This document shows, one piece after another, positions 1-8,333 of a stretch of DNA of 26,198 bases. The notes beneath the pieces are model-generated. The model had not been told where the DNA came from, made no database searches, and was given only the letters and a program-made list of their open reading frames with translations. Numbering within the stretch: position 1 is the first letter of the stretch; each line of letters starts with the position of its first letter. Source of the stretch: DAOTUL01 sp034437435. GTDB taxonomy: Bacteria > Chloroflexota > Anaerolineae > Aggregatilineales > Phototrophicaceae. The stretch lies in assembly GCA_964417785.1 (NCBI GenBank), contig CAYQJO010000035.1:1-26198 (forward strand). The letters are read 5' to 3'. Both the position numbers and the translations under genes were made by a program.

Positions 1-291
1 AGTTTTGTCGATGATATGAGCTACAAAGGTCTACACGAATTGCGGAAGAACCAAATCTACGAGATCATCGGAGAGCGTAAGTTCCATATCTCCCCAAAAC
101 CGATTCGTGACAAGGAAACCTACGAGGACTATATGGCACATGTTGAAGAACAGGACACTGATGCAGATCGTACATCCGGTAATCGTTGGACTGAAGCGGA
201 GTTAGAAGCTTTGGCAGAAGCAGTAGAAAACGGGGTAACACAGCTAGAAATGGCAGCCGCATTACCCCATCGCTCATGGCAAAGGCATTAA
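1..291 (+). CDS. C-terminal fragment of an unidentified protein, possibly a recombinase (open at window edge)
   Basis: The reading frame is open from base 1 and stops at 289-291, so only the C-terminal ~96 residues are seen; an internal ATG lies at 16. The last third reads as a helical SANT/Myb-like segment (RWTEAELEALAEAVENG followed by ALPHRSWQR). I associate this type of tail with C-terminal ends of serine recombinases and other DNA-binding proteins in Chloroflexota, but no catalytic domain is visible, so the family is not proven. The frame stops just after RSWQR. The +2 frame then continues with a protein-like stretch (GIKVPETGFLAPSDTF), which suggests a frameshift or small deletion near 282-291. 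The stop overlaps the end of copA on the opposite strand. An ordinary hypothetical protein is the alternative. Confidence 0.45.
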   Translation, partial: SFVDDMSYKGLHELRKNQIYEIIGERKFHISPKPIRDKETYEDYMAHVEEQDTDADRTSGNRWTEAELEALAEAVENGVTQLEMAAALPHRSWQRH

Positions 292-412
292 AGTGCCGGA
301 GACGGGCTTTCTTGCGCCTTCGGATACGTTTCTGGATTATCTGGAAGCTCACCCTGAAACTGCGGGAGCGATGTCCTTCGCAATTTCAAAGAATTACTCA
401 CGACAAAGAAAG
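284..412 (+). pseudogene. Possible out-of-frame continuation of the preceding gene
   Basis: Reading on in the frame that begins GGC ATT AAA at 284 gives GIKVPETGFLAPSDTFLDY and then LEAHPETAGAMSFAISKNY. These have normal protein composition and no stop until past 480. It follows directly on the Myb-like RSWQR of the upstream frame, as expected if a small indel split one gene. The stretch is antisense to the last ~35 codons of copA, downstream of that protein's final conserved segment. The 3' limit is a guess: after about 412 the plus frame is clearly only a shadow of conserved copA sequence. It could also be a chance open frame. Confidence 0.3.
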
Positions 413-2780
413 ACGAGAAGGACATGGCTCCGGCTGCGAACATGGGGATCAGCAGGCCCGCCATCGCGACTGGAATCAGGATGATGTTGTAGATGAACGC
501 CCAGAAGAGATTCTGGTAGATCGTGCGCATGGTGGCCTTGCTCAACTGGATCGCCCGGACGACACCGCGCAAATCACCGCTCATCAATGTCACGTCCGCC
601 GCTTCCATGGCGATGTCGGTACCCGTACCGATGGCAATACCTACATCGGCCTGCGCCAGGGCCGGCGCATCGTTAATGCCATCTCCGACCATCCCCACCC
701 GATTACTACCGGACTGAAGCTGCTTTACTGCGTCGGTCTTATCACCGGGCAGCACCTCAGCCACCATCCGATCAATACCGACTTCGCCGGCAATCGCCTC
801 TGCCGTCTGGCGGTTGTCGCCCGTAATCATGACCACTTCCAGTCCAGCCGCCTTGAATGCCGCCACCGCTTCCCGCGAACCTTCTTTGACCGTATCCGCA
901 ATACCGATCACACCGGCAACAGCACCGTCAATGGCGACCACAATGGCTGTGCGGGCACTGGATTGCAGACGATCAATACTATCATGTACCATTGCCAGAT
1001 CGAATCCTTCCTCCTGCAAGAAGCGCGGACTGCCAACCACAACAGCACGGTCCTCAACCTGAGCGCAAATACCGCGTCCAGCAACGGCCTCGAATCCCAC
1101 TGGTTGAACCAGCCTGACACCTTCCGATTTGGCATAGGCCACAACCGCCTGTGCCAGCGGATGCTCACTGCCCCGTTCAGCACTGGCTGCCAGCCATAAT
1201 ACATCATACTCAGACATACCACCCACCGGAACCACATCCGTCACTGACGGTTCGCCGCGTGTAATCGTCCCGGTTTTGTCCAGCGCAATCACATCCAGAC
1301 GCTGCGCACTTTCCAGCGACTCACTGTTCTTGAACAGCACCCCCATTTCGGCCCCACGCCCGGTACCGACCATGATGGCAGTCGGCGTCGCCAAGCCCAA
1401 CGCACACGGGCAGGCGATGACCAGCACCGCGATGGTGTGCAACATCGCCTGAGTAAACGCAATTTCACCGATGAACAACCAGCCAATGAAGGTCAACGCA
1501 GCCAACCCGATCACTACCGGCACAAAAACCGCCGAAACCTGGTCGGCGACCCGCTGAATCGGCGCTTTCGATCCCTGTGCTTCCTGGACCAGACGAATAA
1601 TCTGTGCCAGTGCCGTCTCCGCACCGACATGTGTCGCTTCGATCACCAGTCGCCCCTGCTTGTTGACCGTACCGCCGATCACTTCAGCACCGACGGCCTT
1701 GTTCACCGGCATACTCTCACCCGTCAACATCGACTCATCAACCGATGATCGTCCATCAACGATTACGCCGTCTACCGGCATCCGTTCACCCGGACGCACA
1801 ACCAGCAAATCACCGGCTGCCAGATCATCCACCGGCACGGTCACTTCGTCCTCACCGCGCAGCACGGTGGCCGTGCGCGGCGTGAGTCCCATCAGTTTCT
1901 TGATCGCCGCACTGGTGCGTCCCTTTGCCCGTGCCTCCAGCAGCTTACCCAGCGTAATAAGCGTTAGAATGACCGCCGCTGACTCAAAGTAGTCATCCTT
2001 GCCAACCACATCGGAAAAACCGAGAAGAATACCCAGCAAAACAATAATGCCGTAGAAATACGCAGCGGAAGACCCCATCGCGACCAGGACATCCATATTG
2101 GCCGTACCATTACGCAGTGATTTGTAACCACCGACAATGTACTGCTTGCCCAGGATCGCATAGACCGGTGTCGCCAATGCACCAAACACAAACAGCCAGT
2201 AATCGTCCATCAACCAGGGCAGCGCATCCATGAAGAAATGGCGAGACATGCTCAAAATCACCAACGGCACGGTGAAAATCGTACCGATGACCACCAGACG
2301 CTTTTGTCGTTGGATTTCCGCCTCACGGGCGGCGCGTTCAGCGTCTTCGGGTATATCCGCATTCGATGTATCCACCACACCGTAACCAGATCGCTCCACC
2401 GCTGCGATTAGATCACTGCGACGTACCGAGCCCGGTAGATAAACCACCGTCGCTTTCTCCGTCGCCAGATTAACCTGGACATCGATCACACCTTCAGGTT
2501 TGCGCAGCGCCCGATTAACATTGCGCTCACAGGCGGCGCAGGTCATGCCAGTAATGGGCAGATCAACCGTCGCCGTCGCCACACCGTAACCGGCTCGCTC
2601 GATTCGGTCGATCAAGTCCTGAACTTGCGCCCGCGCCGGGTCAAAGCGAACTCGAGCGCGTTCGGTCGCCAGATTGACCGCCGAGTCTTCAACACCCTCT
2701 ACTTTTTTGAGCGCCCGCTCCACATTGCGCGAACAGGCAGCACAGGTCATACCCGTAACAGGCAGGTCCAACTCAGTCAT
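288..2780 (-). CDS. copA: Cu+-exporting P1B-type ATPase CopA
   Basis: An 830-residue inner-membrane pump that hydrolyses ATP to expel Cu+ (family knowledge). Two N-terminal HMA domains each carry GMTCAAC, with cysteines at 13/16 and 81/84. The actuator TGES is at 353-356, the membrane CPC at 457-459, the phosphorylated aspartate D501 in DKTGTIT, the nucleotide-binding HP at 540-541, and MVGDGINDAPAL lies near the C-terminus. The last two membrane helices carry YN and AGAMSFSS, matching the Cu+-type (P1B-1) signature. The start is supported by AAAGGTG five bases upstream. About 27 residues after the usual end (NSLKLRR) form a Pro/Glu-rich tail that is antisense to the probable gene remnant at the left edge, so the C-terminus may have been rewritten by a rearrangement. 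No copper chaperone or regulator gene is adjacent. Confidence 0.95.
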   Translation of the reverse strand: MTELDLPVTGMTCAACSRNVERALKKVEGVEDSAVNLATERARVRFDPARAQVQDLIDRIERAGYGVATATVDLPITGMTCAACERNVNRALRKPEGVIDVQVNLATEKATVVYLPGSVRRSDLIAAVERSGYGVVDTSNADIPEDAERAAREAEIQRQKRLVVIGTIFTVPLVILSMSRHFFMDALPWLMDDYWLFVFGALATPVYAILGKQYIVGGYKSLRNGTANMDVLVAMGSSAAYFYGIIVLLGILLGFSDVVGKDDYFESAAVILTLITLGKLLEARAKGRTSAAIKKLMGLTPRTATVLRGEDEVTVPVDDLAAGDLLVVRPGERMPVDGVIVDGRSSVDESMLTGESMPVNKAVGAEVIGGTVNKQGRLVIEATHVGAETALAQIIRLVQEAQGSKAPIQRVADQVSAVFVPVVIGLAALTFIGWLFIGEIAFTQAMLHTIAVLVIACPCALGLATPTAIMVGTGRGAEMGVLFKNSESLESAQRLDVIALDKTGTITRGEPSVTDVVPVGGMSEYDVLWLAASAERGSEHPLAQAVVAYAKSEGVRLVQPVGFEAVAGRGICAQVEDRAVVVGSPRFLQEEGFDLAMVHDSIDRLQSSARTAIVVAIDGAVAGVIGIADTVKEGSREAVAAFKAAGLEVVMITGDNRQTAEAIAGEVGIDRMVAEVLPGDKTDAVKQLQSGSNRVGMVGDGINDAPALAQADVGIAIGTGTDIAMEAADVTLMSGDLRGVVRAIQLSKATMRTIYQNLFWAFIYNIILIPVAMAGLLIPMFAAGAMSFSSFFVVSNSLKLRRTSLPQFQGELPDNPETYPKAQESPSPAL

Positions 2781-2800
2781 AGTACACCTTTGTTTTACTT

Positions 2801-2810
2801 AACATGTGTA
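2801..2810. promoter_or_regulatory. Cop-box-like operator upstream of copA
   Basis: AACATGTGTA matches the TACAnnTGTA cop box of CopY-type repressors at 9 of 10 positions (first base A instead of T). It lies 21 bases upstream of the copA start codon, next to AT-rich TAATATACA on the minus strand, where a -10 element could sit. Position and match are suggestive, but cop boxes are best known in Firmicutes and no CopY gene is in the window. Confidence 0.35.
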
Positions 2811-2853
2811 TATTACCGGAAAACACCTGATGAAGGATGCGCAGATTGGCGGG

Positions 2854-3219
2854 TTATTGACGGATTTGCTGGCGGATGACCTCGATAATGGCTTCTGGCG
2901 TACCATTTTTCTGAAGGTGAACGTTTGCGCCAGCCGTCAGTAGCTGCGCGACAGCCTGTGGGCTGGCATGACTGCTGAGGAGGATGATGGTGATGTGAGG
3001 GAAGCGCTGGCAAATCTCCTGGACAATATGCGTCGCTCCATAATCGGGTACCGCCGGGTCCAGTAGCAGCACATCCGGTTGATGCACAGCGCACAGTTCG
3101 AGCGCTTCGCTGCCATTGGAGGCGTCGCCCACAAACAACAGATCGTCGAACGAGTCAATCAAGAGCTTAAGCCCACGACGCACCTGTGCATAATTGTCGG
3201 TAACCGCAACACGAATCAT
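2854..3219 (-). CDS. Stand-alone receiver-domain protein with degenerate acidic pocket
   Basis: About 121 residues that form one CheY-like receiver domain and nothing else. Visible landmarks are the phospho-acceptor-type aspartate in LLLDPAVPD (about residue 54), a Ser pair in ILLSSHA at the switch position, and the conserved lysine in LQKNG. The usual N-terminal acidic pair is VTDN, so one of the two Mg-binding acids is Thr. The MP after the acceptor loop is AVP. Two ATGs occur in tandem at 3222 and 3219; AAGGA abuts the first, so I chose the second. It follows the NarL-type regulator by ~85 bases on the same strand and precedes copA by 73 bases without a visible terminator. It may be a phosphate sink or partner for the kinase upstream, or a non-phosphorylated pseudo-receiver. 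Confidence 0.8.
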   Translation of the reverse strand: MIRVAVTDNYAQVRRGLKLLIDSFDDLLFVGDASNGSEALELCAVHQPDVLLLDPAVPDYGATHIVQEICQRFPHITIILLSSHASPQAVAQLLTAGANVHLQKNGTPEAIIEVIRQQIRQ

Positions 3220-3304
3220 CATTCCTTAATGTTAAAACAAATGCAGGAAGTTGACCTCGTGCATCAGGCTGGTTCCAATGACCTGACCAGATGGATTAAC
3301 CAGA

Positions 3305-3940
3305 TTACTGATCGATCAAATTATGCTGCATCGCAATGGCTACCGCTTCCGTCCGGCTGGCGGCATTCAACTTGGAGAGGATGCTGCTCACATGGAATTT
3401 GATCGTTGCCGGACTGAGCGTCAGTTTCGAGGCAATCTGCCGGTTGGTCAAACCATCGACCATAAAGTGCAGAATTTGCTGTTCGCGCTCGGTCAGGCGA
3501 AAATGACGGGTATGATGGTCGGCTCGTGCTTTCGTCCGCAGTAAGGCCTGTATAGTCTCCATTGTAATGACCGGCTTACCGGCATGGGCATCACGGATGG
3601 CCTCGACCAATTCATCGGTGGTATCGTCTTTGAGCAAATAACCGATAGCCCCTGCCTGAAGCGCTTCCAGCACCAGATCATCCTCTCTAAAGCTGGTGAG
3701 TGCAATCACAGCGCGGGCTGTCTCCTGCTGCAATATCATGCGAATCGCCTCGACACCGTTCATCTCCGGCATCTTCAGATCCATCAACACGACATCAGGT
3801 TTCACTGTGTCACACAATGTGACCGCTTCCAGACCGCTGGTCGCCTGTCCCACAATTTCAAGGTCTTCAAACGAATCCAGAAACGTCGCCAGACTGCTCC
3901 TTACCATGTTGTGATCGTCCACGATAACAATCCGAATCAT
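3305..3940 (-). CDS. NarL/LuxR-family response regulator
   Basis: A two-domain transcription factor of about 211 residues. The receiver domain has the intact acidic pair (IVDDH), acceptor aspartate in LMDLKMPEMNG, switch threonine in ALTSF and lysine in YLLKDD. The C-terminal LuxR-type helix-turn-helix starts at FRLTEREQQIL and contains NRQIASKLTLSPATIKFHVSS. The ATG at 3940 overlaps the kinase stop as ATGA and has GGAGG two bases upstream; a GTG nine bases earlier (3949) would add three residues. The overlap with a HisKA_3-type kinase, the usual partner class of NarL regulators, makes the pairing very likely. The target genes are unknown; the neighbouring sugar or copper genes are possible. 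Confidence 0.93.
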   Translation of the reverse strand: MIRIVIVDDHNMVRSSLATFLDSFEDLEIVGQATSGLEAVTLCDTVKPDVVLMDLKMPEMNGVEAIRMILQQETARAVIALTSFREDDLVLEALQAGAIGYLLKDDTTDELVEAIRDAHAGKPVITMETIQALLRTKARADHHTRHFRLTEREQQILHFMVDGLTNRQIASKLTLSPATIKFHVSSILSKLNAASRTEAVAIAMQHNLIDQ

Positions 3941-6492
3941 GCCCTCCACTCCACTTCAATCGTTGTACCGCTCCCTATCTGGCTGATGATTTCCAACCGT
4001 GCGCCGATGTTCTCGGCACGCTCCCGCATGATCTTCAACCCCATATGATCGCCCATCACCGCCGCGGGATCAAATCCGCGACCGTCATCCATTACTGACA
4101 GATATGTCTTGCCTTCATCATGCCACAGCCTGACCTGCACGCGCTCGGCCCGCGCATGTTTATACACATTGTTGAGCGCTTCCTGCGCCACCCGATAGAA
4201 CGCAACCTTAACCGGTAATTGCAAATCGTCGCCAGGCTCAGCTTCCACAACGATCTCGGCTTCTGTCCGACCGCTGAACGCATCGCCTAACTGCTGCAAG
4301 AGCCGGTCCAGCGCGGTTTCAGCCAGTGTTTCGGGCCGGAGTTCAAGCAGCAGTGTGCGCATCTCGGCCAGCGCCCCCCGCGTCAGTTGATTGAGCTGCT
4401 GCAATCCGGAACCAATTTGCTCCGGGTCACGCTCATGCAGACGCAGCAGCGTTTTTGCCACGACATTGGCGGAAAACAAAGTCTGCGTTACCGCATCGTG
4501 TAGATCACGTGCAATGCGCTGGCGTTCTTCCAGCGCGGCCAGTTCACGCGCCTGCTGGTAAAGACGTGCATTACGAATGGCGACCGCCGCCTGATCGCAG
4601 AACACGCTGAGAATCCCCAGTTCGGATTGCTCGAAAGCATCATGCTGCAAACTGAGTATGTTGATGAAGCCGATAACCGTCTCCTCATTAATCACCGGTG
4701 CGCCCATATAGGCACGCACCCAGCGGGGTTTATCACGATGCGGCCAATCGGGATAATCATGCAGCCGATTGACCAGAATCGGACGCTGTTCTTCGGCCAT
4801 TCGCTGCAAATAATCGACATCCTGCACCCTCAGCAATACATTATCTGCCTGCTCCGGCAAACGAACCTGTTGCCCTCCTTGAGCGCGGACAATATGAACC
4901 TCACCTGCATCCAGCAGCATGACCGTCACCATATCCGAAGAGATGACAGTCTGTACACTGGACAATATATAGTCCAGCACCACATCCAGGTCCAACGACC
5001 GGTTCAATGCGGTGGCGCTTTTCCGCAGCGCTTCCGCCAGCAGGCGTTGGTGGCGCTCCGCGAGGCGGGCCTGCCGCAGTTCCACCGTCCGCTGCTCAAC
5101 ATGCATTTCTAACGTATGATTGGCCTGTTGCAATTTATGCTCAGCCTGCAACTGTCGGGTTACATCAATACCGATGGACCAGGAAGCCCAACCCGGAACC
5201 GGGAACTCACGCGATATGTTCGACCAGTAGATGGTTTTTTGCGAACCATCCTTACAGGTCACGCGCCACTCAAGATCACGGAAATTGTTGCCCTGTGCAG
5301 TCATGTGGGCCAGCACCTCACGGCTATAATCCGGGTCCGGAGACAGCAGTTCAAGCGCGTTTGGATTGCCGATGATTTCATCCGCCGTGTATCCGGTCAG
5401 GCGCTCGCCCTCTTTGTTCCATACTATAAATAGTTGGTTCTCATCGAAGGCGTTCATGACGACCGGCATATTCTGGATGACCATCCGCATTTGCTCTTCG
5501 CTGCGCTTGAGGGCGTCCTCAGTCTGGCGGCGCTCGGTGATATCCTCCCCCGAATCGATCACGGCGGTCACACGCCCATCCACATCACGCATCACCGTAT
5601 TGCGCCATGCGATTAACCGTTCTTCACCGGATCGCGTAACGACAGAATTCTCGAAGTATTCCGCTATCTCAACATCCCCCGCCACCAGTTGACTGAATAT
5701 CTGCCGTACATCGTCCCGGTTGCGTTCATGAACAAAACCAAACCAATCACACCCCAGCAGTTCAGCCTCGGTATAACCGAGAATCTGGCACCCGCGCTGG
5801 TTAATACGCTGAATACGACCATCGGTGTCCAACACCAACAGCATCACCGCCACCAGGTCCAGGTAGGTTTGAATGCAGTCGCGCTCCTGGCGGAGTTCAT
5901 CTTCCAGCCGTTTCAAGTCAGAGATGTCTTTGATGACAGCAATCGCATAATCCAGATCGCCGTCCTGGTTGAATACGCTTGAAGCCGTCAGCGTTGCCCA
6001 TAAATATTGGCCGTCTTTGCAAATATAGCGCTTGATGCGTTTGATCGAGTCCGTCTCGCCGCTGACCAACTGCCGGAACGCTGCCATATCCAGAGCGATG
6101 TCATCTGAATGAGTCAAATCGCCGAAGTGCATACCGCGCAACTCCTGGCGCGTATAGCCTAGAATCCGGGCGAAGGTCGGATTGACATGTCGCAGGTAGC
6201 CTCCAGGAGTCACATGGGCGATACCGACTGCCGACCGCTCAAATGTCGCCAGCAACGATTGCTGGCTCAGGGCCGTCTCGACCGCCTCACGATGTGCCAG
6301 TTCACGCCGCATCAGCCAGTACAGCAGCGCGGTGGTCACACCAACAAAGCCCAGGCCCTTAAGGATGTTGAAGTAAACTGTATCGATTGATGTCGCTTTG
6401 AGGACTGCCAACAAGAGCGTATCGGAGAAGACAATCCACAGCGCAGCGGAGACAAAATAGACAGCACTGAGACGTACTTCCGGTCTGTTCAT
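3937..6492 (-). CDS. Membrane-anchored PAS-PAS-PAS-GAF histidine kinase (NarX/DesK-like HisKA_3)
   Basis: An 851-residue sensor kinase. Two hydrophobic segments at about 11-31 and 41-61 leave almost no extracytoplasmic loop, so sensing is probably cytoplasmic or within the membrane. PAS domains follow at about 80-195, 205-320 and 330-448, each with PAS/PAC features such as GYTRQEL, GYTEAEL and GYTADEI. A coiled linker (448-485) and a GAF domain (about 490-645) come next. The dimerisation domain has the phospho-acceptor His665 in RIARDLHDAVTQTL, typical of HisKA_3. The ATPase domain has the N box (EALNNVYKHA), DDGRGFDP and GDHMGLKIM. The stop overlaps the response regulator start. Upstream the sugar operon ends 57 bases away on the same strand, so read-through from it is possible. 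The ligand cannot be read from the sequence. Confidence 0.94.
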   Translation of the reverse strand: MNRPEVRLSAVYFVSAALWIVFSDTLLLAVLKATSIDTVYFNILKGLGFVGVTTALLYWLMRRELAHREAVETALSQQSLLATFERSAVGIAHVTPGGYLRHVNPTFARILGYTRQELRGMHFGDLTHSDDIALDMAAFRQLVSGETDSIKRIKRYICKDGQYLWATLTASSVFNQDGDLDYAIAVIKDISDLKRLEDELRQERDCIQTYLDLVAVMLLVLDTDGRIQRINQRGCQILGYTEAELLGCDWFGFVHERNRDDVRQIFSQLVAGDVEIAEYFENSVVTRSGEERLIAWRNTVMRDVDGRVTAVIDSGEDITERRQTEDALKRSEEQMRMVIQNMPVVMNAFDENQLFIVWNKEGERLTGYTADEIIGNPNALELLSPDPDYSREVLAHMTAQGNNFRDLEWRVTCKDGSQKTIYWSNISREFPVPGWASWSIGIDVTRQLQAEHKLQQANHTLEMHVEQRTVELRQARLAERHQRLLAEALRKSATALNRSLDLDVVLDYILSSVQTVISSDMVTVMLLDAGEVHIVRAQGGQQVRLPEQADNVLLRVQDVDYLQRMAEEQRPILVNRLHDYPDWPHRDKPRWVRAYMGAPVINEETVIGFINILSLQHDAFEQSELGILSVFCDQAAVAIRNARLYQQARELAALEERQRIARDLHDAVTQTLFSANVVAKTLLRLHERDPEQIGSGLQQLNQLTRGALAEMRTLLLELRPETLAETALDRLLQQLGDAFSGRTEAEIVVEAEPGDDLQLPVKVAFYRVAQEALNNVYKHARAERVQVRLWHDEGKTYLSVMDDGRGFDPAAVMGDHMGLKIMRERAENIGARLEIISQIGSGTTIEVEWRA

Positions 6493-6549
6493 CGGCTAGG
6501 ATTCCGTCAGGGACAGATACCCCTATTATGGCCCGACTGGCCGTACAAA

Positions 6550-7455
6550 TCACAGATGCGATTTTAGCTCATTGTAAGTGGGCGCGGCGGTTGCCCCACC
6601 AACACCCGTCACCGAGAGACCGCCACACACATTGCCATAACGGGCGCATCGCGCCAACGAAGCCTGCTCGACCACATATCCCAATAGGAATCCAGCGTTG
6701 AAACAATCACCTGCGCCAGTTGTATCCACCGGCTCACCGACAGCGATTCCCGGCACATGAAAGGTCTTGCTTTCTGCTGCTACCCATGCACCCTGTGCGC
6801 CGTCTTTGACCACAACAACCGGCACCTGCTGCACCAACCGCACAAGGGCTTCCGCCAGCGAATGGGTCTCCGCAACGATCCGCGCCTCACGCGCATTGGG
6901 CATAAAGACATCGACCAACGACATCGCATCCCGGCAATCACAGGGGTGATCCAGCATTGGGCCATCCTGGCAGTCCATCGACACAGTAGCCCCCTTAGCA
7001 CGGACCAATTCAACCAGGGGTTCCAGTTCGTCACGATGCAGCATACCACCAACATGAACATGCCGATAATCGTACTGCTGCAAGACCTCCGGCCAGTGGC
7101 CGCGCCGGTCGCCTTCGGCGTCGATCTGCGTGATGAACGCCCGCTCACCCTCAAACGGGACCGCCGTCGTCACGCGCCGGTAGGGATGGTCCAGTACCTT
7201 CGCCAAAGACAGGTCTACCCCTTCAGCCTGCGCCAGACCATAAACATATTGGCTGTAGTAATCGTTGCCGAAAAGCGACGGCCAGCCAACCTTCACACCC
7301 AGTCGGGTCATGGCGACAGCGGTGATGAACATGGCACCGCCAGTCGTTACAAGATCATTGGCATAGACTTCACAACCAAGCTTCGGGAAGCGCGTGAGGC
7401 CAGTGAAAATCTGGTCAAAGAAATAATCGCCCAGGCAAATGACATCGTATATCAC
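6550..7455 (-). CDS. PfkB-family carbohydrate kinase
   Basis: A 301-residue cytoplasmic sugar kinase of the ribokinase/PfkB family, which transfers phosphate from ATP to a sugar hydroxyl. The N-terminal glycine pair of the sugar site is in LVTTGGAMF (39-40). The family signature DTTGAGDCFNAGF begins at 244, with D250 as the expected catalytic base. Length is normal for the family. The GTG start overlaps the stop of the upstream permease as TAGTG, so the two are translationally coupled. As last gene of the uptake operon it probably phosphorylates the imported sugar or a breakdown product. The substrate (ribose, fructose, a ketosugar acid or a nucleoside) cannot be decided from motifs. Confidence 0.9.
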   Translation of the reverse strand: MIYDVICLGDYFFDQIFTGLTRFPKLGCEVYANDLVTTGGAMFITAVAMTRLGVKVGWPSLFGNDYYSQYVYGLAQAEGVDLSLAKVLDHPYRRVTTAVPFEGERAFITQIDAEGDRRGHWPEVLQQYDYRHVHVGGMLHRDELEPLVELVRAKGATVSMDCQDGPMLDHPCDCRDAMSLVDVFMPNAREARIVAETHSLAEALVRLVQQVPVVVVKDGAQGAWVAAESKTFHVPGIAVGEPVDTTGAGDCFNAGFLLGYVVEQASLARCARYGNVCGGLSVTGVGGATAAPTYNELKSHL

Positions 7456-8333
7456 TAACGCTTCACTCCCGACATGGCAACCCCCTCAATGAAATACCGT
7501 TGCAGCAGCAGGAACATCACCACCATTGGCAGTGTTGCGATCACCGATCCCATCATGACCAGATTCCAGGGCGTGCTGCGTTCTCCCTGCAACAGACTGA
7601 TCCCCACTGTCACCACGCGGGTCTCCGGCGAACTGGTCGCCACCAACGGCCATAGGAAGTCGTTCCAGGCCGCCTGTACTGTAATAACGCCAAAAGCGGC
7701 CAACGCAGGCAAGGACAGCGGCAGCACAATCAACCACAAAATCTGCAAGGGATTGGCCCCATCGATTTCTGCGGCTTCCTCAAGCTCAATCGGAATCTGC
7801 ATAAACGCCTGCCGCAGCAAGAACAGTGCAAACGCGCTGAAGAAGTTGGGGGCAACCACGGCGAACAAGGTGTTCAAGATGCCCAGTTCGCGCACCACCA
7901 GATATTGCGGGATCAGAATGGCCTGATACGGCACCATCAGCAAACCCAGGCACAGCGCAAAAATCAGATTACGGCCAGGGAAGCGAAAGCGAGCAAATCC
8001 ATAGGCCGCCAGCGAGCAAAACAAAAGCTGCGCGATCACGCGACCGGCAGTAATCAGAAACGAGTTGAACAGGTACCGATTGAAGTATTCTGAGGTCTCA
8101 TATAACCCCTCGAAATTGGCAGCACAGGCCGGATTTTCCGGCAACCAGCGGATCGGCACCCGGTTGAGTTCCTGCGGCGGCTTACATGCCGTCGACGCCA
8201 TCCACACAAAAGGCAGGATCATCACTACAGCACCGACGACCAATATCGCCAGCATGCCAAACCGGCTCCCTCTGCTCAGATCAAGGTGGTCAGGACGCGC
8301 ATCGACCTGCGGCTTCGCCCTCACATTTGCCAT
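7455..8333 (-). CDS. Carbohydrate ABC transporter permease, MalG/UgpE type
   Basis: A 292-residue inner-membrane permease subunit with about six hydrophobic segments. The first follows a ~25-residue polar N-terminus, and an outward loop holds KPPQELNRVP. The EAA loop that docks the ABC ATPase reads ELEEAAEIDGANPLQI (about 183-198). The C-terminus ends QRYFIEGVAMSGVKR, typical of MalG-like subunits. ATG 8333 overlaps the stop of the MalF-like gene by one base (TAATG), and its own stop overlaps the kinase start. It should form a heterodimeric channel with the preceding gene product. No ATPase gene is in this operon, so a shared MsmX/UgpC-type ATPase elsewhere is expected. Confidence 0.93.
   Translation of the reverse strand: MANVRAKPQVDARPDHLDLSRGSRFGMLAILVVGAVVMILPFVWMASTACKPPQELNRVPIRWLPENPACAANFEGLYETSEYFNRYLFNSFLITAGRVIAQLLFCSLAAYGFARFRFPGRNLIFALCLGLLMVPYQAILIPQYLVVRELGILNTLFAVVAPNFFSAFALFLLRQAFMQIPIELEEAAEIDGANPLQILWLIVLPLSLPALAAFGVITVQAAWNDFLWPLVATSSPETRVVTVGISLLQGERSTPWNLVMMGSVIATLPMVVMFLLLQRYFIEGVAMSGVKR

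Noticed and set aside
276..1199. 307-codon plus-strand open frame
   Set aside because: Antisense to copA, which has a complete set of P-type ATPase motifs; only its first ~45 codons could overlap real plus-strand coding sequence, in a different frame.
3223..3304. Gap between the NarL regulator and the receiver protein
   Set aside because: Searched for promoter, terminator or small gene; nothing clear beyond the AAGGA near the receiver start.
6493..6549. Possible promoter for the histidine kinase (CATAAT near 6525)
   Set aside because: No acceptable -35 at proper spacing; transcription may come from the sugar operon, so no feature is called.
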